Source: Actinosynnema pretiosum
GTDB taxonomy: Bacteria > Actinomycetota > Actinomycetes > Mycobacteriales > Pseudonocardiaceae
Reading direction: 5' to 3'
Assembly: GCF_024171695.1 (NCBI RefSeq)
Contig: NZ_JAMTCF010000005.1
Location: forward strand, 310,001-374,000
Length of the DNA stretch: 64,000 nt
The notes beneath the pieces were generated by a model. The model did no database searches and was not told the origin of the DNA. It was given only the letters and a program-made list of their open reading frames with translations. Position numbers and translations under genes: made by a program. Positions 1 to 10,200 of the stretch are shown piece after piece. Position 1 is the first letter of the stretch, and every line of letters starts with the position of its first letter.

Positions 1-2
1 TC

Positions 3-3000
3 TTCGGCCTCACCCCGGCCGAGGCGCTGGTCGCCGACCCCCGGTACCTCCTGCTCCTGGAAACCGCCCAGGAGGCGTGCGAACGCGCCGGGCTCGACCC
101 GGAAGCCTTGCGGGGCCAGGCGATCGGCGTGTTCCTCGGCGTCGCCCACCGCGCCCACCCGACGCCGGGCGGCGTCGTCGCGGGGCAGCTCGCGCACCGG
201 TTCGGCCTGGTCGGGCCCGCGATCACCGCCGACACCGAGCACTCGTCGTCCCTGATCGCGCTGCACCTGGCCGCCCAGTCGCTCCGGCGGCACGAGTGCG
301 ACCTCGCGCTCGCGGCGGGCGCGGACGTGACCGAGGGCGCGGGCGTGCTGCTGCTGGCCCGTCGGTCCGACGCCGATCGCGACGGCCACCCGGCGCTCGC
401 GCTGCTGCGAGGCAGCGCGACCAGCTCCAACGACCGGCCCCAGCAGGACGTCGTCCGCCGGGTGCTGGCCGACCAGCCGCAGCGGACCGGGTCGGGGATC
501 GTGCACGCCGTCGAGGTCGTCCTCGCGCTGCGCGACGACCTCCCCGCCGACGACCCGTGCTCGCTCACCGAACCCGTCGAGTGGGCGACGGTCGACGGCC
601 GCAGGCGCGCGGGCGTGTCGTCGTTCGCGACCGGGGCCAACGCGCACGTGATCCTCGAAGCGGCGCCCGTCCCGCCGCACCCCGAGCGCGGTGAACCCGG
701 TGTGGTGCCGTGGGTGCTGTCCGCCCGCACGCCCGAGGCGCTGCGCGTCCGGGCCGAGCGGCTTCGCGCGTTCCTCGCCGCCAACCCCGAGGTCGAACCG
801 GTCGACGTGGCCCGCGCCCTCACCCGCACCCGCTTCGAGCACCGGGCAGTCCTGACCGGTGTCGATCACCAGGACTTCCTGCCTGGGCTGGAAGCCCTCG
901 CCCAGGGCCGCGCGGAGACCACCGCGACCGCGCGGCACGACGGGGTCGCGGTCCGCTTCGGCGGCCGGTCCGGCCAGGCCGACGAGCGGGCGCTCACCGA
1001 GGCGTTCCCCGCTCTCGACCGCGAGCTGCGCCTGGCGCGCGCGGAACTCGACCAGTCCGCTGGGACCGTGCTCCAGGTCGCCCTGTTCCGGCTCCTCCGC
1101 TCCTGGGGCGTCGAACCGGCGCGCCTGATCAGCGACCCGGACGGCGAGACCGCCGCGCTGCGCTGCGCCGACGCCACCACCCCGGTCGTCCGGGTGCGCG
1201 CGCGCGAACCGCTGCCGGACCGGGGCCACGTGCTGGACCTCGCCGCCGTCACCGACCCGCACCACCTGATGTCCGCGCTCGGCCACCTGCACGGCGGCGG
1301 CGCGCACGTCGACTGGGACGCGGTGCTCGCCGGTCGGCGCCCGAGCCACGTCGACCTGCCCACCCACCCGTTCCAGCGCCACCACCCGACCCCGGAACCG
1401 GACGTCGCCGAACCCCGGCGAGAAGCCAAGGAACCGCCGCACCCGGCCGGTGACCTGCTGCGCCTGGAGTGGTGCCCGGTCCCCCTCGGCGCGCCCGCCA
1501 CCGATCCGGTGGTCTGGTCGCCGCGCACCGCCGCGACCACCACCGAGGACGCCGTCCGCGACCTCACCGAGCAGGGCTTCGCGCGGGTCGGGGACTGGCT
1601 CGCCGACCCCGAGCGCGCCGACACCCGCCTCGTCGTCCTGACCAGCGGCGCGGTCGGCCCCGGAGCCACCGACCTCGCGGGCGCGGCCCTGTGGGGCCTG
1701 CTGCGGGCCGCCCAGTCCGAGCACCCCGGCCGGTTCACCCTGGTCGACGCGGACGACCCCGACCTCGGCGTCCTGTCCGCCGCCGTGGCCACCGGCGAGC
1801 CCCAACTGCTCCTGCGCGAAGGCCGCGCGCACGCCGCCCGGCTCACCAGGGTCCCCGCCACCGCCGCCGCCGCACCCCGGTGGCGCGGCACGGTCCTGGT
1901 CACCGGCGGCACCGGGGTGGTCGGCCGCGCGCTCGCCACCCACCTGGCCCGCGCGGGCGCCGAGCACCTCGTCCTGGCCAGCCGCACCGGCCCGAACCAC
2001 CCGGACACCACCGCCCTGGTCGCCGAGCTGACCGCCGAGGGCGCGGCCGTGACCGTGGTGGCCTGCGACGTCACCGACCGCCCCGCCGTGTCCGCGCTGC
2101 TGGACCAGATCCCGGACGACCAGCCGCTCACCGCCGTGGTCCACGCGGCGGCGATCCCCGGTGGCAGCGCCACCACCCTCACCCCCGAGCGCCTCACCGC
2201 CGCGGTCCCGGACCCCGCAGTCACCGGAACCCTGCTGCTGCACGAGCTGACCCGGCGCCTGGACCTGACCGCGTTCGTGCTCTGCTCGTCCGCCTCGGGC
2301 ACGCTCGGCGGCCTCGGTCGGGCGGAGCAGGCGGTGGCGGGCGCGTTCCTGGACGCCTTCGCGTCGAGCCGCGCGGACGCGGACGACCCGGTGGTGTCGC
2401 TGGCCTGGGGCCCGTGGAACGCCCCGGAAGGCCACCTGCTCCCACCGGCGGACCCGACCGCCCTGTTCGACGCCGCGCTCACCTCGGGCGAACCGGTCCT
2501 GCTGCCCACCCACCTCGCCCCGCTCGACCACACCGCCCCACCCCTGCTGCGCGACCTCACCGCACCGCAGACCGGCGGATCGGCGGCCACCCCACCGAAG
2601 CCCGCCGGACAGGAGACGGCCTCGCCGCAGACCACCGGGCAGGAGACGACCCCGCCGCAGACGACCCCGCCGCAGACGGCCGCGCCGCAGTCCGCCGTCC
2701 CGCTGATCGCCGCGCCGCAGTCCGCCACGCCGGACACGGCCGCACGCCAGTCCGCCGTTCCGCAGCCGGCCGCCCCGCAGTCCACCGCGCCGGACACCGC
2801 CCAGCCGCACACCACCGGGCAGGAGACCACCACCTCCCGAACCGCCCAGCCCCCCACCCTCCCCAGCCCGCGCCACACCCTGCGCCGCCGCCTCGCCGAG
2901 GCCGACCCCGGCGCGCTGCTGCTGGCCGAGGTCCGCGAGCAGGTCGCCCGAGTCCTCGGCCGCGACGACGTGCCCGAGGACGCGCGCTTCCCCGAGCTGG

Positions 3001-3365
3001 GCGTCACCCCCGCGTCCGCGCTGGAGATCCGCAACCGCCTGGAGCGCACCACCGAGCTGCGCCTGCCCGCCACCCTGCTCCACGACCACCCCACCCCCCG
3101 AGCCCTCGCCGACCACCTGCGCGCCCGCACGGCCCCCGACCGCACCCCCGCGTCACCGCTGGCCGACCTGGCGCGGGTGCGGGCCGCGCTGCCCGAGGTG
3201 CTGTCGGACGGGCGGGCCAGGGCGCGGGTCGCCGCCGAGCTGGCCGAGCTGTCCGCCCTGCTGGCCCCGGTCGCCGTCCCCGAGCAGGACCCGGTGGCGC
3301 TGCGGCTGCGCGACGCCGGTGACGCCGAGGTCTTCGAGTTCATCGACAAGGAGCTGGGCCTGTGA
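3..3365 (+). CDS. Modular type I polyketide synthase, 5'-truncated, catalytically eroded (KS-AT-KR-ACP)
   Basis: The 5' end lies outside the window; the frame is open from base 3. Order: rest of a ketosynthase (to ~660), acyltransferase-like region (~700-1380), ketoreductase (~1440-2430), Pro/Thr/Gln-rich linker (~2560-2860), ACP (~2890-3130), helical docking end VFEFIDKELGL. Each catalytic signature is damaged. KS reads TADTEHSSSL, with His (240-242) where DTACSSS has the nucleophilic Cys, and the HGTGT block is deleted. AT has ISDPDGET in place of GHSxGE. The KR Rossmann motif VTGGTGVVGRA is good, but GRAEQAVAGA replaces GQGNYAAANA, so the Tyr is lost. ACP has LGVTPASA instead of LGxDSL, so the phosphopantetheine Ser is absent. 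Loss of function is inferred from known PKS motifs. The stop overlaps the next start (GTGA). Confidence 0.93.
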   Translation, partial: FGLTPAEALVADPRYLLLLETAQEACERAGLDPEALRGQAIGVFLGVAHRAHPTPGGVVAGQLAHRFGLVGPAITADTEHSSSLIALHLAAQSLRRHECDLALAAGADVTEGAGVLLLARRSDADRDGHPALALLRGSATSSNDRPQQDVVRRVLADQPQRTGSGIVHAVEVVLALRDDLPADDPCSLTEPVEWATVDGRRRAGVSSFATGANAHVILEAAPVPPHPERGEPGVVPWVLSARTPEALRVRAERLRAFLAANPEVEPVDVARALTRTRFEHRAVLTGVDHQDFLPGLEALAQGRAETTATARHDGVAVRFGGRSGQADERALTEAFPALDRELRLARAELDQSAGTVLQVALFRLLRSWGVEPARLISDPDGETAALRCADATTPVVRVRAREPLPDRGHVLDLAAVTDPHHLMSALGHLHGGGAHVDWDAVLAGRRPSHVDLPTHPFQRHHPTPEPDVAEPRREAKEPPHPAGDLLRLEWCPVPLGAPATDPVVWSPRTAATTTEDAVRDLTEQGFARVGDWLADPERADTRLVVLTSGAVGPGATDLAGAALWGLLRAAQSEHPGRFTLVDADDPDLGVLSAAVATGEPQLLLREGRAHAARLTRVPATAAAAPRWRGTVLVTGGTGVVGRALATHLARAGAEHLVLASRTGPNHPDTTALVAELTAEGAAVTVVACDVTDRPAVSALLDQIPDDQPLTAVVHAAAIPGGSATTLTPERLTAAVPDPAVTGTLLLHELTRRLDLTAFVLCSSASGTLGGLGRAEQAVAGAFLDAFASSRADADDPVVSLAWGPWNAPEGHLLPPADPTALFDAALTSGEPVLLPTHLAPLDHTAPPLLRDLTAPQTGGSAATPPKPAGQETASPQTTGQETTPPQTTPPQTAAPQSAVPLIAAPQSATPDTAARQSAVPQPAAPQSTAPDTAQPHTTGQETTTSRTAQPPTLPSPRHTLRRRLAEADPGALLLAEVREQVARVLGRDDVPEDARFPELGVTPASALEIRNRLERTTELRLPATLLHDHPTPRALADHLRARTAPDRTPASPLADLARVRAALPEVLSDGRARARVAAELAELSALLAPVAVPEQDPVALRLRDAGDAEVFEFIDKELGL
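2577..2860 (+). repeat. Imperfect Pro-Gln-Thr/Ser repeat coding linker in the first PKS
   Basis: Reads in frame as many variants of PQTTGQE, APQSAVP and APDTA between the KR and the ACP. It is far longer and more repetitive than a usual KR-ACP linker, and suggests slippage expansion in a region with little constraint. Confidence 0.7.
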
Positions 3366-4690
3366 AGCAGCGGACGTCGCACGTCGTCGTGCTGGGCGGC
3401 GGGCTGGCCGGGATGCTCGCCGCGACGGTCCTGGCCGAGCACGCCGACCGGGTCACCGTGGTGGAGCGCGACGACCTCGCCGCCGACCCGGTGGCCCGCC
3501 CCGGCCTGCCGCAGCACCGGCACGCGCACCTCCTGCCCTCGACCGGCGTCCGAGCCCTGGAGGCGCTGCTGCCCGGTGTCGTCGACGCGCTCGTCGGCGC
3601 GGGCGCGCACCGCATCGCCCTGCCCACCGACCTCCTCGCGCTCACGCCCTCCGGGTGGCGGCGGCGGTTCCCCGGCAGGCGGTTCGCGCTCACCTGCAGC
3701 CGGGGCCTGGTGGACCGCCAGGTGCGGCGCAGGGTCTTCGTGGAGCCGGCTGTCGAGCTGCTCGACGGCGTCGAGGTCACCGGCCTGCTCGGCGACGCCC
3801 GGCGGATCACCGGGGTGCGCGTGCGCGGTGGCGGGTCCCTGCGCGCGGACCTGGTCGTGGACGCCACCGGCCGTGGCGCGAACGCCCCCGGCTGGCTCGC
3901 CGGGATCGGCGCTCCCGCACCGGAGGTGGAGGTCGTGGACCGCGCGGTGGTGTGCGCGTCGCGGGCGTTCACCGCGCCCGCCTCGGCCCGCAGCGGGTTC
4001 CCGGCCGTGACGACCGCGCTCGACCCGCGGACCGGGGCCCCCGGCCGCGCCTCGCTGCTGACGCCCGTCGAGGACGGCCGCTGGCTGGTCACCCTCGTGG
4101 GCTCCGACGGGGTCGAGCCGCCGTCGGACGGGGCCGGGTTCGCGGAGTTCGCGCGTGCGCTGGCCACCCCGCTCGTCGCCGAGCTGATGGCCGCCGCCGA
4201 ACCGGACGGCGGCGTCCACCTCTCCCGCGCCACGGCCAACCACCGCCACCGCTACGAGCGGATGTCCTTGGCGCCAGTGGGTTTCCTGGTGCTCGGCGAC
4301 GCGCTGAGCGCGGTCGACCCGGTGCACGCGCACGGCATGGCCAGCGCGGCCCGGAGCGCGCTCGCGCTGCGCGCCGAACTGCGCGCGCACGGCCTGACCG
4401 CCGGTCCGCAGCACCGGGCGCAACGGGTGCTGGCCCGCGCCGCGCGCCCGGCGTGGACCACCGCGACCGCCCGCGACCGGCTCGATCCCGACCCGGTCAC
4501 CAGGGTGCGCCGGGCGGTGTCCCGGCGGTTGCCCGCCACGGCGGCCCTGCCCGGTTCCGCCGCAGGCCTGGCCCACCCGCGCGTGCTGTCCGCGCTGCTG
4601 CGCGGCGGTCCACCGGACGGGGGCGGCGCCGCGCCGCCGTTCACCGCCGAGGAGCGTGCCGCCCACCCGTTCCTCGGGGCGCGCCGATGA
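3362..4690 (+). CDS. FAD-dependent epoxidase/monooxygenase, MonCI/LasC-like
   Basis: A 442-aa flavoprotein. The N-terminal Rossmann motif VVLGGGLAGMLAATVLA (about aa 8-24) binds FAD. A GLPQHRHAH segment follows, then a GAGAHRI stretch. A second FAD motif, VLGDALSAVDPVHAHGM, sits near aa 311-327. This layout (GxPQxRHxH, GDAxxxxNPxxxHGM) is that of the polyether epoxidases MonCI/Lsd18 and related LasC-type enzymes, which epoxidise alkenes in polyketide chains. Start is GTG overlapping the upstream PKS stop (GTGA), and its stop overlaps the next PKS start (ATGA), so the three genes are translationally coupled. Family assignment is from recalled motifs; the substrate is unknown, and a product-tailoring role is inferred from position. 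It shows no obvious decay, unlike its PKS neighbours. Confidence 0.85.
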   Translation: MKQRTSHVVVLGGGLAGMLAATVLAEHADRVTVVERDDLAADPVARPGLPQHRHAHLLPSTGVRALEALLPGVVDALVGAGAHRIALPTDLLALTPSGWRRRFPGRRFALTCSRGLVDRQVRRRVFVEPAVELLDGVEVTGLLGDARRITGVRVRGGGSLRADLVVDATGRGANAPGWLAGIGAPAPEVEVVDRAVVCASRAFTAPASARSGFPAVTTALDPRTGAPGRASLLTPVEDGRWLVTLVGSDGVEPPSDGAGFAEFARALATPLVAELMAAAEPDGGVHLSRATANHRHRYERMSLAPVGFLVLGDALSAVDPVHAHGMASAARSALALRAELRAHGLTAGPQHRAQRVLARAARPAWTTATARDRLDPDPVTRVRRAVSRRLPATAALPGSAAGLAHPRVLSALLRGGPPDGGGAAPPFTAEERAAHPFLGARR

Positions 4691-7218
4691 CCGACCAGCT
4701 GCGCGACTACCTCAAGCGCGTCGTGGCGGAACTGCACCGCACCAAGGAACTTCTGGTGCGGGAGCGCAGGCGCGACCCGGTCGCGGTCGTCGGCGTGGTC
4801 CGCCGGTCCCCCGGCGGCGAGGTCGACTTCGACGCGGACTTCTTCGGCCTCTCCGCGCGGCAGGCGCTCGCGCTGGGACCGGAGCAGCGGGTGCTGCTGG
4901 AGAGCGCGTGGGAGGCGTTCGAGCGCGCGGGGATCAACCCGATCACCGCGCGGGACAGCGGAACCGGGGTGTTCGCAGGCACCACCGACCCCGCCCCCGA
5001 CCCCGCCGCTACCCCCGACAGCGCTACCCCCGACCCCGCCGCTACCCCCGACAGCGCTATCCCCGACACCACCGCTCCCGACGCCGCTATCCCCGACGCC
5101 GCCGACCTGCCTCGCGGCACGTCCGGCCGCCTCGCGCGCCTGCTCGGGCTCGGCGGGCCCGCGCTCACCGCCGACACGGCCCGCTCGTCCGCGCTGGCGC
5201 CGCTCCAGCTCGCGGTCGAGTCGCTGCGCCGGGGCGAGTGCCCGCTGGCGCTGGTCGCCGAGGCGTCCCCGACCGAAGTCGTCGTGCTGCTGCTGGAACG
5301 CCTCCCCGACGCCACCCGCGCGGGTCACCCGGTGCACGCGGTGCTGCGCGGGTGCGCGATCACCACGGCCGAGCCCCGCGCCGCCGCGCTCGCCGACGCG
5401 GGTCTGACGGCGGCCGACGTGGACGTCGTCGTGCCGGGCGCGACCGGGCTGGGCGCGGTGGTCGACCTGGCGCGGGCGGTGCGGAGCGGCCACCCGGCCG
5501 AGGGCGCCCAGGGCGGTGCGCCGTGGCCGGAGGGGAACCGGGTGCGCCGCGCGGCCGTGTCCACCGCCGAGGCCTGCGGAGCCCGCGCCCACCTGGTCCT
5601 GGAGGAACCACCCGCCGACGAGCCCGCGCCGAGCCGGGAGCACGCGGGGACCGTGCCGTGGGTGCTGTCCGCGACCACGGCCGCCGCGCTGCGCGAGAGC
5701 GCCGACCGGCTCCGGGAGCGCGTGCGCGCGGGCGCCCACGACCTCGCCGACGTCGGCTGGACCCTGGCGCGCGGGCGCGGCGCGTTCGAGCACCGCGCGG
5801 TCGTGCTCGGGGCCGACCGGGACGCGCTGCTGACCGGTCTGGACGCGCTCGCCGACGACCGATCGGCGGAGAACCTGTTCCGGGGCGAGGGTTCCGGCCA
5901 CGCACCCGTGTTCGTCCTCCCCGCTCAGGGCGCGCGGTGGTCGGACGCGGCGCGCGGGCTGCTCGACGTGGACGCCGTGTTCACCGGGCACGTCGAGGCC
6001 TGCGCGGAAGCGCTCGACCCGCACACCGGGTTCTCCCTGCTCGACGTCCTGCGCGCTGAGCCCGCACCGGAGCGGCCCGACGAGCAGCGGGCCGCGCTGT
6101 TCGCGGTGACCACGGCGCTGGTGGCGGTGTGGCGGGCGCACGGGGTCGAACCCGCCGCTGCGGTGGGGGACGAGGTCGTGGCGGCGCACGTCGCGGGCGC
6201 CCTCGCCCTCGCCGACGCGGCCCCGCTGGTGGCGCGGCCCGGTCCGCAGTCCACTGTGGATATCGCGGGACAGGTTCGATCGCTGCTCGACGCGGGCCAC
6301 CGGTGGTTCGTGGAGCTGCTCCCCGACCCCGAGGCCGCCGCGCAGGAGGCCGCCGAGCAAGAGTCCGGCATCACCGACCGCGTCACCGTGCGTGCGTCGT
6401 TCCACGAGGACGACGGCCTGCTCGCCGCGCTCGCCCGAGCGCACACCTCGGGGATCGACGTCGACTGGACCGGCGCGTTCACCGGACGTCGCGGGCGGAT
6501 CGCGGACCTGCCCACCTACCCGTTCCAGCGGCGGCCCCACCCGATCGCGATCCCCGTCCAGGACGCCGACCCCGCCTGGGAGCGGCTCGGCGACCTCACC
6601 ACCGCGCGCCCGCCCGGCCAGTGGTTGGTGCTCACCCCCGAAGGCGCTGCCGCGCGGGAGCTCCCCGAGGCCCCCGGTCTCGCCCGGCTGGCCGTGGACA
6701 CGACGACGGTCACCGCCGACGACCTCGCCGCAGCGCTCGACCTCGGCCCCCTCACCGGGGTGCTCTCCCTGCTGGGCCTGGACGAGCGCCCGCACCCCGA
6801 CCAGCCCGACGTCCCGCGCGGGCTCGTCGCGACCGGTGAGCTGGTCAAGGCCCTCGCCGGGAACCGGGCCGCGCTGTGGTGCGTGACCACGGGCGCCGCG
6901 CCCGTCGACGGCGCGCGCCCCAGCCCGGCGCAGGCCCGGTTGTGGGAGCTGGGCGCGGCCGTCGCCGCCGAGCACCCCGAGCGGTGGGGCGGCCTGCTCG
7001 ACGTCGCGCCGGACGTCGACCCGGTCACCGCCCTGGCCGCCGCGCTCGACCGGGGCGAGGACCGGGTCGCGGCCAGGCGCTCCGGACTGTGGGCGCACCG
7101 GTCCGCCTCGTCGGGCCGCGCTGCGCGGAACGGTTTCCCACCAACCGATCCCGACCTCGCCGACCTCGACGACGAGGAGCTGTTCGCCCTGATCGACCAG
7201 GGCTTCGGCCTCCGCTAG
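4687..7218 (+). CDS. Reduced PKS module without ACP (degenerate KS-AT-half KR)
   Basis: 843 aa, where a normal KS-AT-KR-ACP module needs about 1500. The start ATG (4687) is chosen because MTDQLRDYLKRVVAELHRTK is a classic N-terminal docking coiled coil. KS (aa ~30-295, normally ~425) reads TADTARSSAL with Arg166 in the Cys position and has no HGTGT or KSNxGH blocks. AT (aa ~315-620) has VGDEVVAAH where GHSxGE belongs. After AT only the structural half of a KR remains (to GGLLDVAP); the catalytic Rossmann half and the ACP are absent. It ends with a docking tail, LDDEELFALIDQGFGLR. Both protein-protein docking ends are kept while no visible active site remains. ATGA overlap with the upstream gene. 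Confidence 0.9.
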   Translation: MTDQLRDYLKRVVAELHRTKELLVRERRRDPVAVVGVVRRSPGGEVDFDADFFGLSARQALALGPEQRVLLESAWEAFERAGINPITARDSGTGVFAGTTDPAPDPAATPDSATPDPAATPDSAIPDTTAPDAAIPDAADLPRGTSGRLARLLGLGGPALTADTARSSALAPLQLAVESLRRGECPLALVAEASPTEVVVLLLERLPDATRAGHPVHAVLRGCAITTAEPRAAALADAGLTAADVDVVVPGATGLGAVVDLARAVRSGHPAEGAQGGAPWPEGNRVRRAAVSTAEACGARAHLVLEEPPADEPAPSREHAGTVPWVLSATTAAALRESADRLRERVRAGAHDLADVGWTLARGRGAFEHRAVVLGADRDALLTGLDALADDRSAENLFRGEGSGHAPVFVLPAQGARWSDAARGLLDVDAVFTGHVEACAEALDPHTGFSLLDVLRAEPAPERPDEQRAALFAVTTALVAVWRAHGVEPAAAVGDEVVAAHVAGALALADAAPLVARPGPQSTVDIAGQVRSLLDAGHRWFVELLPDPEAAAQEAAEQESGITDRVTVRASFHEDDGLLAALARAHTSGIDVDWTGAFTGRRGRIADLPTYPFQRRPHPIAIPVQDADPAWERLGDLTTARPPGQWLVLTPEGAAARELPEAPGLARLAVDTTTVTADDLAAALDLGPLTGVLSLLGLDERPHPDQPDVPRGLVATGELVKALAGNRAALWCVTTGAAPVDGARPSPAQARLWELGAAVAAEHPERWGGLLDVAPDVDPVTALAAALDRGEDRVAARRSGLWAHRSASSGRAARNGFPPTDPDLADLDDEELFALIDQGFGLR
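4999..5064 (+). repeat. 33-bp tandem repeat (11 residues) inside the degenerate KS
   Basis: Two adjacent 33-bp copies (4999-5031 and 5032-5064) encode DPAATPDSATP and DPAATPDSAIP, then a decayed third copy to about 5100. They interrupt the KS where a normal enzyme has a conserved fold. Confidence 0.85.
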
Positions 7219-7296
7219 CAGGCGTCGCACCACCGCCCCGCCGCACCACCAGCACCACCACCGCCGTCCGCTGATCAGCTGAAAGGGCCAACCCGC

Positions 7297-10200
7297 ATGG
7301 GCAACGAGGACCGGCTGCGCGCCTACCTCAGGCGCGTCACCTCCGACGCCCGCGAGCTGCGCGCTCGCCTTGACCGGGCGGAGGACCGCGACCGCGAACC
7401 CGTCGCGGTCGTCGGCGTCGGCCGCCGCGCGCACGGCGGCTCCGAGTCCGATGTGGACTCGTTCGACGCCGACTTCTTCGGCATTCCGGCGCACGAGGCG
7501 CGCGTCATGGCCCCGGCGGAGGGCCTGCTGCTGGAAACCTCCTGGGAGGCCGTGGAGAGCGCCGGGATCAGGCCGGACTCGCTCGCCGGTGGTGACACGG
7601 GGGTGTTCGTCGGCGCGAGCGCTCGACTCCTCGACCCGCGCACGTCCCGTGACCCGGCCGTCCTGTCCTGGCGGATCGCCCACGTGCTCGGCCTCGGCGG
7701 TCCCGCGCTGACCGTGGACACCGGCTGCTCGGCGTCGCTGGTGGCCCTGCACCTGGCGGTGCGGGCGCTGCGGCGCGGCGAGTGCTCGCTCGCGCTGGTG
7801 GGCGGCGCGGAGGGCGTGCTGCTCCTGGAGCGGCTGTCCGACGCGCGGCGGCACGGGCGCCCGGTGCGCGGGGTCGTGCGGGGCAGCGCGGTCAACTCGG
7901 ACGGCGGTGACGACGGGGCCTCGCGGCAGGACGTCGTCCGCGCGGCGCTGCGCGACGCAGGTCTGGACGCCGCGCAGGTGGATGCCGCGCGGGTGGACGC
8001 CGGGCAGGTGGACGTCGAGCACCCCGCAGGTGCCGGGGTGATCGACGTGCTGCTGGCGGCCGGGGCGGGCGCCGCGCCGCGCCGGATCGGGGTGTCCGCG
8101 TTCGGCGGCGGCAACGCCCACGTGGTGCTGGAGCGGCCCGAGGCCGAACCCGAGCCGGAGGAGAGCGGACCGGAGCCGGTGGTGGCCTGGCCGCTCTCGG
8201 CCAAGACCGCTGAGGCGCTGCGCCGCGCGACCGACCGCCTGCGCGCGCGCCTCGCCGACGACGGGACCGGCACGCCCGCCGAGGTCGCCGACGCCCTCGC
8301 CCGCCGCAGCGCGTTCGCGCACCGGGCCGTGGTGGTGGGCCGGGACCGCGCCGAACTCCTGCGGGCGCTGGACGACGACGCGGTCCGGGGAGTCGCCGTC
8401 CCCGGACGCCGGGCGGTGTTCGTGCTCCCCGGTCACGACTCGTCGTGGCCGGGGATGGCCGAGGAGCTGCTGGACACCGCGCCCGCGTTCGCCGAGGCCG
8501 CGACCGGGTGCGCCGCCGCGCTCGCGCCGCACGTGGACTTCTCCGTGCTGGACGTGCTGCGCGGCGCGGAGGGCGCGCCGCCGCTCGACCGCCCCGACGT
8601 GGCGCGGCCCGCGCTGTTCACGGTCCTGGTGTCGCTGGCCGCGCTGTGGCGCGCGCACGGCGTCGAACCGGTCGCGGTGCTCGGCCACGCCGGAGGCGGG
8701 ATCGCGGCGGCCCACGTCGCCGGAGCGCTGTCCCTGGCCGACGCGGCGGAACTGGCCGCGGAGCTGAGCCGGGTGCGCGCAGAACCCGTCGACGCGCGCC
8801 CCACGACCGCCGCCACCCCGTTCCGCTCGACCACCACCGGTGACCAGTTCGCGGACGCCATTCGCGAACTGCTCGACCACGGCGCGCTGATCGAGATCAG
8901 CCCGCACCCGGTGCTGACCGGCACGATGACCGAGCTCGTCGGGGACCGCGCCGCCGTCCTGGGCACGCTGCGCCGCGACGACGGCGGGATGTCGCGGTTC
9001 CTCCGTTCGGCGGCGCACGCGCACGTGTCCGGCGTCGAGGTGACCTGGCCGGTCGAAGCCGGGACGCGGCACGTCGACCTGCCCGGCTACCCGTTCCAGC
9101 GCGGGGACCTCCGCCTTGACGAGCGTCCTGAGCCAGCCGCCCCCGCGCACGAGCCGATCGCCGTCATCGGCATGGCCTGCCGCCTGCCCGGCGGCGTCGC
9201 CTCGCCCGACGACCTGTGGCGACTCCTGTCCGAGGGGCGTGCCGCAATCGCGCCTCTGTCCGATGTGGACGGTTTCGACGCCGCGTTCTTCGGCTTCACC
9301 CCTGACGAGGCCGCCGCCCTCGACCCGAGGCAGCGGCTGCTGCTGGAGACCTCCTGGGAGGCGCTGGAGCACGCGGGCGTCCTCCCGGAGGACCTGCGCG
9401 GCAGCCGCACCGGCGTGTTCGTCGGCGCGAGCGGCGACCACCCCGCCGCCGCCCCGTCCGGCCGGATCTCCCACGCCTACGGGCTCGAAGGCCCCTCCCT
9501 CACCGTCGACACCTCCTGCTCCGCGTCGCTGGCCGCGCTGCACCTGGCCTGCCAGTCGCTGCGGCAGGACGAGTGCGGGCTGGCGCTCGCGAGCGGCGCG
9601 ACCACCACCGGTGGCGTCGCGCTGGTGCTGCTGGAACGACTGTCGGACGCCAGGCGCGCCGGGCGCGAGGTGCTCGCCGTCGTGCTGGGCAGCGCGGTCA
9701 ACGCGGACGGCGCCTCCCGGCGCGGCGCGCTGGAACCCGCGCTGGGGCGCGCCGGGCTGACCGTCGCCGACCTGGAGCTCGTGGAGGGGAGCGGTGGCGG
9801 GTCCGAGCTGGCCGCCGCCTGCGACCCCGACCGGGAGCGCCCGCTGCTGGTCGGCTCGCTCACCGCCGCCCTCGGCGACACCGGGGCCGCGGCCGGGATC
9901 GCCGGGCTGCTCAAGGTGGTCCTCGCGATGCGGCACGGCCGCGTGCCCGCCACCCCGAGCGCCACCCCCACCACCGGACCCGTGCGGCCCGTCGTCGACG
10001 CCGTCCCGTGGCCGAACCGCGCCGACCGACCGCGCCGCGCCGCCGTGACCTCCTCCGGGCCGGACGGGGCCGACGCGCACGCCGTGGTCGAGCACGTGCC
10101 GCCCGCCGTGCTGCTGCCCGCCCAGCGCGCCGGGAAGCCGCGCGCCCACCCGTGGGTGCTCTCCGCGCGCGACGGCGAGGCGCTGGCCGCGCAAGCGCTC

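Noticed and set aside
7270-7279. GCTGATCAGC palindrome before the large PKS gene
   Set aside because: Only 10 bp, and centred on a common GATC-type sequence; too short to call an operator.
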